This document shows positions 1 through 5,209 of a stretch of DNA of 6,190 bases, piece by piece (positions within the stretch are counted from its first letter, which is position 1; every line of letters begins with the position of its first letter). Position numbers and translations under genes: made by a program. The notes under the pieces were generated by a model. It was given only the letters and a program-made list of their open reading frames with translations, was not told the origin of the DNA and ran no database searches. The DNA is from Victivallales bacterium (GTDB lineage: Bacteria > Verrucomicrobiota > Lentisphaeria > Victivallales > JAADHT01): positions 1 through 6,190 of the forward strand of contig JAFGFR010000066.1 in assembly GCA_016930955.1 (NCBI GenBank), written 5' to 3'.

Positions 1-19
1 ATGTGAGGAGGCAGACATG

Positions 20-48
20 AGCTTCACATAACGGCCAGCTTCACATAA
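20..48. repeat. Two 12-bp direct repeats (AGCTTCACATAA), 17-bp period
   Basis: AGCTTCACATAA occurs at 20-31 and again at 37-48, separated by CGGCC. A related but imperfect copy (GCTCAACATAAC) is at 64-75 inside the palindrome next door, and ATGTGA, the reverse complement of TCACAT, opens the window at 1-6. The set may continue to the left of the window. Iterated CACATAA units of this kind could be operator sites or the end of a mobile element; the sequence alone does not decide. Confidence 0.8.
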
Positions 49-80
49 TTCTTGTTATGTTGAGCTCAACATAACAAGAA
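49..80. repeat. Perfect 32-bp palindrome overlapping the end of the DUF2752 gene
   Basis: The 16 bases at 49-64 (TTCTTGTTATGTTGAG) are the exact reverse complement of 65-80, with the centre at 64/65 and no mismatch; symmetry stops at 48/81. The stop codon of the minus-strand DUF2752 gene (66-68) lies inside it. The arms are AT-rich and there is no long T-run after the repeat on either strand, so a classic intrinsic terminator is not the obvious reading. A dyad binding site or a recombination/insertion end is equally possible. Confidence 0.85.
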
Positions 81-539
81 GTCTGAACACGGAGGCGGAG
101 CCAGGACATCGAAAGGGGCAAAAGGAATATTCCTGACAACCCAGTAGATGAGGATCACCCACAGCAAAATGTTTATGTGTACGCTCTTCATCCTCAGACG
201 CGGGAAATAAAAGCCCAAGGATTCGGAAGCGTACTCCAAATAGCTCCATACAAGATAAGGGATGAAAAGCACCAGAAGCTTGTTGTAGCTCCATGCTCCG
301 GCGATGTCGAATCTCGCAAGACAGCAAATAGCCCTGCTCGACCCGCACCCGGGACAGTAAAAACCCGTCATGTAGTGGAAAGGACATGGGGGGAAGAACG
401 AGCGTATGCGCTGATCCCTGAGCGGGAAAAGATAGATAAGAACCCACCCGGCCGCTATCCCCGCTGTCAACGCCCAAAAAAGCAAGAGAGCCGGAAAATC
501 CTTCCGGCTCTCAGATCCCAGACCGTCCAAAGATTCCAT
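66..539 (-). CDS. DUF2752 family membrane protein
   Basis: Predicted 157-residue integral membrane protein of unknown function. The family signature is plain: CPFHYMTG at 52-59 followed by CPGCGSSR at 62-69, so Cys52, Cys62 and Cys65 could form a metal site or a redox pair (inference). Hydrophobic segments lie at about 17-38, 88-102 and 119-137, and the RNIPFAPFDVLAP stretch near the C-terminus is also typical of the family. The last few residues are encoded inside the 32-bp palindrome, so the natural C-terminus may have been altered. The ATG at 537-539 follows a short purine run (AGGGG) closely. It lies 37 bp downstream of the CD225 gene in the same direction, an arrangement seen repeatedly in bacteria as far as I know. 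The first codons contain a terminator-like hairpin (486-512), so read-through or a later start (TTG codons near residues 19 and 24) should be considered. Family assignment is firm; function is unknown. Confidence 0.88.
   Translation of the reverse strand: MESLDGLGSESRKDFPALLLFWALTAGIAAGWVLIYLFPLRDQRIRSFFPPCPFHYMTGFYCPGCGSSRAICCLARFDIAGAWSYNKLLVLFIPYLVWSYLEYASESLGFYFPRLRMKSVHINILLWVILIYWVVRNIPFAPFDVLAPPPCSDFLLC
476..512 (-). terminator. Terminator-like hairpin with T-run, inside the DUF2752 reading frame
   Basis: Read on the minus strand, GAGAGCCGGAA (512-502) pairs perfectly with TTCCGGCTCTC (496-486): an 11-bp stem with a 5-base loop, followed at once by TTGCTTTTTT (485-476). This has the full architecture of a Rho-independent terminator. 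It begins 64 bp beyond the CD225 stop codon but spans codons 10-18 of the DUF2752 gene. It may attenuate expression of DUF2752 relative to CD225, or it may show that the DUF2752 start is annotated too early. The plus strand has no T-run after the hairpin, so the signal is directional. Confidence 0.6.
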
Positions 540-576
540 GAATCCCCTGTTCAGCCTAATTAAAAAAACACGATCA

Positions 577-897
577 TCAATTCGCCGCGCCTGCTATGAT
601 CGAGATCACTGTCATCAGCAACCAAATCAAAACGATCAAACCCCCGCCACAAAGCGCAAGGATTGAGAACAGCTTGGCCTTCTTGGATGCCTGCATGGCA
701 CCCTCGTGGTCGCCGCTTTCATGTTTCCCGTTCACCTGGCAGGCGAAAATTATCGCCGGGATGCCCAGGGGCCAGCAGCAGAGTATCGTGGTCACAATGG
801 CAAAAGCCAAATAGTTCGGCGGCGGCGCCCCACTGGCAACAGAACCCGACCCTCCAACCTCTTCCACCACCTCGACTCCAGCGTTCTCGTCAGACAT
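577..897 (-). CDS. CD225/dispanin family (IFITM-like) membrane protein
   Basis: A 106-residue protein with a short acidic, Gly/Ser/Pro-rich N-terminus (1-27), a first hydrophobic segment at about 30-53, a polar loop and a second membrane segment at about 76-102. The PPNYLAFAIVTTILCCWPLG stretch (26-45) and the loop GDHEGAMQASKKAK (62-75) are diagnostic of CD225, the fold of eukaryotic interferon-induced transmembrane proteins. The Cys40-Cys41 pair aligns with the cysteines that are acylated in IFITMs; the third IFITM cysteine is not conserved here. The start is set by a strong AGGAGG (911-906) eight bases before ATG 897-895. The frame stays open further upstream to a TTG at 987, but that extension has a poorer ribosome site and is not needed for the family. 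Bacterial members have no settled function. It is first in a two-gene set with the DUF2752 gene. Confidence 0.9.
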   Translation of the reverse strand: MSDENAGVEVVEEVGGSGSVASGAPPPNYLAFAIVTTILCCWPLGIPAIIFACQVNGKHESGDHEGAMQASKKAKLFSILALCGGGLIVLIWLLMTVISIIAGAAN

Positions 898-905
898 CTC
901 TAAGC

Positions 906-911
906 CCTCCT
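906..911 (-). promoter_or_regulatory. Ribosome binding site that fixes the CD225 start
   Basis: AGGAGG on the minus strand, eight bases before ATG at 897-895. It favours this start over the in-frame TTG at 987-985. Confidence 0.75.
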
Positions 912-923
912 GTTTTTCCTCAT

Positions 924-935
924 GAATTATGTGAA
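924..935 (-). repeat. Inverted copy of TTCACATAATTC from the left edge
   Basis: The minus strand reads TTCACATAATTC here. The same 12 bases are on the plus strand at 40-51, so the two copies face each other across the CD225-DUF2752 pair. This copy falls in the predicted 5' untranslated region of the CD225 gene. Looser TTCACA matches also occur nearby on the plus strand at about 1003-1008 and 1110-1115. Confidence 0.6.
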
Positions 936-954
936 ACTCCCAAACGGTCAGCAG

Positions 955-983
955 ACAATAGTACCAAACAACAACCGTTTCAA
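955..983 (-). promoter_or_regulatory. Candidate sigma-70 promoter for CD225-DUF2752
   Basis: On the minus strand TTGAAA (983-978) is followed after exactly 17 bases by TATTGT (960-955). The -35 matches consensus at five of six positions and the -10 at four of six. Transcription would begin near 948, giving a leader of about 50 bases before the CD225 start. No other comparable pair was seen in this direction. Confidence 0.45.
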
Positions 984-1137
984 ACAAGATCCCCTGTTTT
1001 TCTTCACATTTTTCTCGGGATGCCGATGCCGTATTTCATCGCATTAAAGATCCAGCCGGTATAAAGGCAAACGGCTTTTCGTGCAATAATGAACGTTCCG
1101 GGGTTGTTATTTCACAGACAGCGTATATTGTTCGAAA

Positions 1138-1165
1138 TTGACTCGCTGATGCGAAAAATGATTAT
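1138..1165 (+). promoter_or_regulatory. Candidate sigma-70 promoter for guaB
   Basis: TTGACT (1138-1143), a 16-base spacer and GATTAT (1160-1165) give a five-of-six -35 and a four-of-six -10. The start would be near 1172, about 30 bases before the guaB ATG. A second TATATT at 1124-1129 lacks a good -35. Confidence 0.4.
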
Positions 1166-1203
1166 TCAGCAAACACTCATACCATATTTGGAGTCTATCG
1201 GGC

Positions 1204-2703
1204 ATGGCAAACAGACAAGTTGACGATCTGATGAAGACATTCAGGCACGAGGGTTTGACTTTTGACGATCTCTCGTTGGTCACGATGTATTCCGACTTCC
1301 TTCCATCGGAAGCCGACGTCTCATCGATGTTCTCAAGAAACATCGTGCTCAACATCCCCTTCGTGAGCGCAGCAATGGACACTGTCACAGAGAGCAAGAT
1401 GGCGATCGGGATGGCAAGGCTCGGAGGGATAGGGGTGATACATAAGAACATGGCGGTCGACAAGCAGGCTGACGAAGTATGGAATGTCAAGCACTATCTC
1501 AACGGGTTGATCAAGAATCCGGTGGTCTTCCATCCAGAACAGACGGTAATGGACATCATCGAGGAGAAGGAGAAGAGAAAATACTCATTCAACGGCTTCC
1601 CCATTGTCGAGGATGATGGCAAGCTGGTCGGAATCATCACCTCCAGGGATATGAAGTTCCTCTCGGACTATAACGTCAAGATCAAAAACGTAATGACCGA
1701 AAACCCCATCACGGCATCTATGGGCACACCCCTGCTCAAGGCTCTCAAGCGTATGGTCGAGAACAAGATAGGCAAACTGCCCATCGTTGACAACAAGGGT
1801 GTCTTGTGGGCACTTTACAGCTTCCATGATGTAAAGACGCTAATCGAGAACATCGAGCCCGACTACAACCGTGACGGAGAGCACCGGCTCAGGGTGGCGG
1901 CGGCAATCGGCCCCTACGACGAGGAGCGTGCGGAAGCACTGGTCAAGGCGGAGGTCGACGCATTGGTGATCGACACCGCCCACGGGCATAGCAAGGGTGT
2001 TGTCGAGACGGTGGAGCTCCTGAAGAATACCTATGGTGACAATGTCGATGTTGTCGCAGGCAACATCGCCACCGGCGACGCGGCCAAGGTGCTCGTCAAG
2101 GCCGGGGCCGATGCCCTTAAGGTAGGCATAGGCCCCGGCTCGATCTGCACCACACGCGTTGTCGCCGGGGTCGGAGTCCCTCAGCTTACCGCCATCTATG
2201 AGGTCAGCAAAGCCGCCGGATCGTCCGTCCCGATAATCGCCGACGGCGGGATCAAGCAGTCAGGTGACATAGCAAAGGCTCTGGCCATGGGAGCCTCATC
2301 GGTAATGATGGGTTCCGCGCTCGCAGGCACCCACGAGAGCCCTGGCGAGAAAATCCTACACCAGGGCAAGATGTACGTGCTGTACCGCGGCATGGGAAGC
2401 ATCGCCGCGATGAAGCAGAGCAAGGGCAGCCGAGAGCGTTACGGGCAGGAGGATGTGGACACCGACAGCAAGCTTGTGCCGCAGGGGGTGGAGGGGATGG
2501 TGCTCTTCAGGGGGCATGTCGAGGATGTCATCCGTCAGAACCTGGGGGGGCTGAAGTACTCTCTGGGCTACTGCGGGAGCAGGAGCATAAGAGAGCTTCA
2601 GGCGAAGGCCAGGTTTGTGAGGATAACCAGCGCCGGACTGCGCGAAGCACATCCACACGACATAAAAATTACCAAGGATGCGCCAAATTACTCCACCCAG
2701 TAG
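1204..2703 (+). CDS. guaB: IMP dehydrogenase
   Basis: Cytosolic enzyme that oxidises inosine 5'-monophosphate to xanthosine 5'-monophosphate with NAD+, the committed step of guanine nucleotide synthesis. The 499 residues match the usual length of about 490-500. The N-terminal barrel segment starts with HEGLTFDDLSLV (15-26). Two CBS domains follow at about 102-215, and the second has an unusual end (LWALYSFHDV instead of a LVGLIT-type strand). The barrel resumes with VIDTAHGHS (255-263), then GPGSICTTRVV with catalytic Cys315 and Thr317. IMP-binding ADGGI (346-350) and YRGMGS (394-399) follow, and the mobile flap carries the Arg412-Tyr413 pair. All essential residues are present, so it should be active. 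ATG 1204 has GGAG at 1190-1193, ten bases upstream; a later in-frame ATG at 1231 has no better site. No GMP synthase gene follows. Instead the next gene, 72 bp away, is a sigma-54 activator with no obvious terminator between them. Confidence 0.97.
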   Translation: MANRQVDDLMKTFRHEGLTFDDLSLVTMYSDFLPSEADVSSMFSRNIVLNIPFVSAAMDTVTESKMAIGMARLGGIGVIHKNMAVDKQADEVWNVKHYLNGLIKNPVVFHPEQTVMDIIEEKEKRKYSFNGFPIVEDDGKLVGIITSRDMKFLSDYNVKIKNVMTENPITASMGTPLLKALKRMVENKIGKLPIVDNKGVLWALYSFHDVKTLIENIEPDYNRDGEHRLRVAAAIGPYDEERAEALVKAEVDALVIDTAHGHSKGVVETVELLKNTYGDNVDVVAGNIATGDAAKVLVKAGADALKVGIGPGSICTTRVVAGVGVPQLTAIYEVSKAAGSSVPIIADGGIKQSGDIAKALAMGASSVMMGSALAGTHESPGEKILHQGKMYVLYRGMGSIAAMKQSKGSRERYGQEDVDTDSKLVPQGVEGMVLFRGHVEDVIRQNLGGLKYSLGYCGSRSIRELQAKARFVRITSAGLREAHPHDIKITKDAPNYSTQ

Positions 2704-2775
2704 ACAACAGATCGCAAATGGCTGCCACAAAACTCCAGCGCTCAACTCGACAACAAGCAAAATTCGAAAAAAGGT

Positions 2776-4317
2776 ATGCGAATGCTCCTTAGCACCGAAA
2801 AAGTCCAACTCAAAGCGATACACCAGATAAGCCACAGCCTGCTTCACCAACGGGACGTGTCCTCTCTGCTGGGCGAGGTGCTCGACATACTCCAGAACGA
2901 GATGAAGCTCAAAAGGGCAACGCTGACGCTCAAAAGGGAGGAATGCCTGGTCATCGAGGCATCAAAGGGGCTTTCGAAGAATGAGATGAAGAGGGGCAGA
3001 TACATGATCGGCGAGGGGATCACAGGGAAGGTCGCGCAGACAGGCAAGTCGAAAGTCATACCCGACATCTCCTCCGACCCGGGCTTCCTCGACAGGACAA
3101 AGGCCAGAAAAAGCGGCAGATGCGCCTTCATCTGTGTACCGATCGCATTCAAGGGGGAAATCATCGGAACGCTCAGCATAGACCACCCCTCTGCAGGGAA
3201 GGCACATCTGTACAGGATGCTCGGATTTCTGGAGACCATAGCCAACATCCTTGCCGACGCGGTGGCGACATTCCGCGAGGAACAGAACGAGAAGCTTCTT
3301 CTCGAACAGGAGAACCTGCGTCTCAGGCGGGAGCTGGGCAACAGGTTCAAGCCAGGGAACATAGTCGGCAACTGCGGGGCCATGCAGTCGGTCTACGGGA
3401 TGATCGCGCAGGTCGCCGACAGCACGGCCACCGTGCTGATAAGGGGGGAATCCGGGACAGGGAAGGAGTTGGTCGCCAAGGCCATACACTACGCCAGCCT
3501 GAGGAAGGACGCGCCATTTGTGGCGGTGAACTGTGCAGCCCTGCCGGAGAATCTCATCGAAAGCGAGCTTTTCGGCCATGAGAAGGGCTCCTTCACAGGA
3601 GCCTCATCACAACGCAAGGGGCGCTTCGAGCTGGCCAACGGCGGAACGCTCTTCCTCGACGAGATCGGAGATGTAAGCCTCCCTGTCCAGGTGAGGCTGC
3701 TCAGGATACTGCAGGAGAGAAAATTCGAAAGGGTGGGAGGCACCGAGCCGGTCTCGGTCAATGTCAGGGTCATCGCAGCAACCAGCAGAGACCTGGAGAA
3801 ATTCATCGAGGGCAGAAAGTTCAGGGAGGACCTCTTCTACAGACTCAATGTGTTCCCCATACACCTCCCCGCGCTGAGGGAGAGAAAATCCGACATCGTC
3901 ACCCTTATGGACCATTTTCTCGAAAAGTACAACAAGACACACAACAGGAGCATCAAGCGCATCTCCACCCCGGCAATAAACATGATGACGAGTTATCATT
4001 GGCCCGGCAACGTGAGGGAGCTCGAAAGCTGCATAGAAAGAGCAGTGCTGATGAGCACAAACAACGTCATCAGCGCTTACGACCTGCCACCCTCGCTTCA
4101 GACCGCGCAGGCCACAGGGACGGTTTTGGGAAGCGATAGGTCAGATGCGGATTTCACGACAATGGTAAGGTCCTTCGAGAGAGAGATGATCGTACAGGCC
4201 CTGAAAAACTCAAGAGGCAACGTGGCGGCAGCAGCAAGATCCCTCGGAACCACCAAAAGAATCATACACTACAAAATATCCAACCTGAACATCAAGCCGG
4301 AAATATATAAATCCTAG
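2776..4317 (+). CDS. Sigma-54-dependent transcription activator, GAF sensor (NifA-like architecture)
   Basis: A 513-residue bacterial enhancer-binding protein that uses ATP hydrolysis to remodel RNA polymerase with sigma-54. The GAF sensor domain (about 15-165) carries GRYMIGEGITGKVAQTGK and FICVPIAFKGEIIGTLSIDH, close in style to the NifA GAF domain. A charged coiled-coil linker follows (about 166-190). The AAA+ domain has Walker A GESGTGKE (224-231), the sigma-54 contact loop GSFTGA (271-276; Ser replaces the usual Ala), Walker B GTLFLDEIGD (290-299), arginine-finger region FREDLFYRL (349-357) and sensor II GNVREL (411-416). A Fis-type helix-turn-helix is at about 478-505. There is no receiver domain, so control is by ligand or partner binding to GAF rather than by phosphorylation (inference). 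ATG 2776 has AAGG only one base upstream; ATG 2782 lies seven bases from it and is the more likely true start. The inter-domain linker lacks the cysteine pair of rhizobial NifA. No nif gene is visible, so no symbol is given. Confidence 0.93.
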   Translation: MRMLLSTEKVQLKAIHQISHSLLHQRDVSSLLGEVLDILQNEMKLKRATLTLKREECLVIEASKGLSKNEMKRGRYMIGEGITGKVAQTGKSKVIPDISSDPGFLDRTKARKSGRCAFICVPIAFKGEIIGTLSIDHPSAGKAHLYRMLGFLETIANILADAVATFREEQNEKLLLEQENLRLRRELGNRFKPGNIVGNCGAMQSVYGMIAQVADSTATVLIRGESGTGKELVAKAIHYASLRKDAPFVAVNCAALPENLIESELFGHEKGSFTGASSQRKGRFELANGGTLFLDEIGDVSLPVQVRLLRILQERKFERVGGTEPVSVNVRVIAATSRDLEKFIEGRKFREDLFYRLNVFPIHLPALRERKSDIVTLMDHFLEKYNKTHNRSIKRISTPAINMMTSYHWPGNVRELESCIERAVLMSTNNVISAYDLPPSLQTAQATGTVLGSDRSDADFTTMVRSFEREMIVQALKNSRGNVAAAARSLGTTKRIIHYKISNLNIKPEIYKS

Positions 4318-4346
4318 CCCGCAACGCATGCTGTCCCTCTCCAACA

Positions 4347-4370
4347 CAAAAAATTCCCCGATTTTTTTTG
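4347..4370. terminator. Weak A/T-stem hairpin with T-run after the sigma-54 activator gene
   Basis: AAAAAAT (4348-4354) can pair with ATTTTTT (4361-4367) around the loop TCCCCG, and the right side extends to eight T residues. It lies 30 bp after the activator stop codon, where a terminator is expected. The stem has no G-C pairs, so it is not a strong classic terminator; it could equally be an A/T-tract promoter element for the next gene. Confidence 0.3.
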
Positions 4371-4379
4371 ATCCCACGC

Positions 4380-4408
4380 TTGACATGTGCTTCCGAAACA
4401 GATAAATT
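4380..4408 (+). promoter_or_regulatory. Candidate sigma-70 promoter for the iclR-sulfatase operon
   Basis: A perfect TTGACA (4380-4385) is followed after 17 bases by TAAATT (4403-4408), matching four of six -10 positions. Transcription would start near 4415. A perfect TATAAT also occurs at 4416-4421 but is 30 bases from the TTGACA; if it were the real -10, the iclR mRNA would be almost leaderless. Confidence 0.5.
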
Positions 4409-4419
4409 GCATATATATA

Positions 4420-4436
4420 ATCTAGGTATATTAGAT
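4420..4436. promoter_or_regulatory. Possible operator: short inverted repeat at the iclR start codon
   Basis: ATCTA (4420-4424) and TAGAT (4432-4436) form a 5-bp inverted repeat around seven bases, ending on the iclR ATG. IclR-family regulators usually bind short palindromes over their own promoter, so this would be a natural autoregulation site. The arms are short and in an A/T-rich region, so chance is a real alternative. Confidence 0.25.
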
Positions 4437-5208
4437 GAAACAATATGACATGTCAGTCGCTCCGGCGCTGCACAACGGGCTTGAGGTGATCGAGCTTCTG
4501 GGTGCCGGCGGGGAAGACATCGGGTTCAACCAGATAGCTGTGCATCTGGGTGTCTCGAAGGCGACGACCTCGCGTGTCTTGAAAGTGCTGAGGACTCGTG
4601 GCTATGTGGTGAAGGACCAGCTCAACGGGAGGTACCGCCCGGGCCCCAGGATGTCGGTTTTCGGCAATTCGCTGCCTGCGGCGGAGATACTTCGCCGCGG
4701 TCTTCCGGCGGTTCTGGAGTCCTTGCTCGACAAAGTATCCAACACAGTGCTTTTCATTTTCTGGAACGGGCACGAGCTGCAATGCTTGGCCAAGAAAACA
4801 CATCAAAGTTCCGTGCCGATGCAGGAGGTGGGCCATCTCGACAGCGATCTCACGGCTGGCCCCTGGGGCTGGCTGGTGTATGACTCGCTCGACGATGCCG
4901 GGCGCAGGGAGGCCGAGGCCAGGATGCGCGATACCTTGGATTGGCGGCCGATCTTCGACAAATGGAGCGAGTTCTTCAAGAAGAATGGTTTCTGCTACGA
5001 CGACCAGGAGCTATACAGGCCGCTGAGACGTCTTGCCGCGCCGGTTCACGGGGCGGACGGGCTTGTCGGCGCGCTTGGCATCGGGGGAAACCCCCTGACA
5101 ATCAAGAACGTAAACTTAAAGAAATTCGGAAAGATATTGAAGGAACATGCCGCCGTTCTCTCGGCATCACTCGGCAATAAAGATTCTAACCTAAACAGAG
5201 GAGTATGA
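4435..5208 (+). CDS. IclR-family transcription regulator
   Basis: A 257-residue cytoplasmic DNA-binding regulator of the usual family length. The N-terminal winged helix-turn-helix is at about 8-70: ALHNGLEVIELLG, then FNQIAVHLGVSKATTSRVLK as recognition region and a wing ending GRYRPGPRMSVFG. The C-terminal effector domain (about 85-247) is divergent but keeps the characteristic late strand pattern, Gly-Phe-Cys-Tyr-Asp-Asp before LAAPVHGADGLVGALGIGG (200-218). The segment usually read as PLH-ALGKA is replaced by AGPWGWLVYDSL, so its ligand is unlikely to be one known from well-studied members. The ribosome site is weak (AGG at 4424-4426). The gene ends one base before the sulfatase start, implying translational coupling. 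By context it probably responds to a sugar or sugar acid from sulfated-glycan breakdown; this is inference. Family assignment is secure. Confidence 0.92.
   Translation: MKQYDMSVAPALHNGLEVIELLGAGGEDIGFNQIAVHLGVSKATTSRVLKVLRTRGYVVKDQLNGRYRPGPRMSVFGNSLPAAEILRRGLPAVLESLLDKVSNTVLFIFWNGHELQCLAKKTHQSSVPMQEVGHLDSDLTAGPWGWLVYDSLDDAGRREAEARMRDTLDWRPIFDKWSEFFKKNGFCYDDQELYRPLRRLAAPVHGADGLVGALGIGGNPLTIKNVNLKKFGKILKEHAAVLSASLGNKDSNLNRGV
5197..5203 (+). promoter_or_regulatory. Ribosome binding site of the sulfatase, inside the iclR 3' end
   Basis: AGAGGAG lies six bases before GTG 5210. It also sits just before an ATG at 5205, but that codon is out of frame with the sulfatase and stops after two codons, so GTG is the real start. 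Confidence 0.7.
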
Positions 5209-5209
5209 A

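Larger units (their letters stand above)
898..1203. other. Divergent intergenic region between CD225 and guaB
   Basis: A 306-bp AT-richer stretch between two divergent genes. It holds a candidate promoter for each side, the TTCACATAATTC copy at 924-935, the 8-bp palindrome GAACGTTC at 1091-1098, and a weak 5-bp stem (AGCCG 1054-1058 with CGGCT 1072-1076) followed by TTTT. I see no convincing small gene, tRNA or recognisable riboswitch here. Confidence 0.6.

Noticed and set aside
1..80. CRISPR array
   Set aside because: The repeats are only 12 bp, with a 5-bp gap between the two exact copies and mixed orientations; there are no spacers of uniform length.
577..987. Longer CD225 protein starting at TTG 987-985
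   Set aside because: The internal ATG at 897 has a strong AGGAGG eight bases upstream and matches the normal family N-terminus; the extra 30 residues would also overlap the best promoter candidate.
1054..1079. Terminator upstream of guaB (AGCCG/CGGCT followed by TTTT)
   Set aside because: The stem is only 5 bp with a 13-base loop and no gene in that direction ends upstream of it.
898..1203. Sigma-54 (-24/-12) promoter as a target of the activator
   Set aside because: No TGGC-N8-TGC-type element with GG and GC at the required spacing was found here or in the gaps at 2704-2775 and 4318-4434.
2962..3579. Long minus-strand open frame opposite the sigma-54 activator gene
   Set aside because: The plus strand encodes a complete, motif-rich activator here; the antisense frame has no recognisable domain and is explained by codon bias.
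2776..4317. Naming the activator nifA
   Set aside because: The architecture and GAF motifs resemble NifA, but no nif genes are present and GAF-AAA+-HTH proteins control many other processes.
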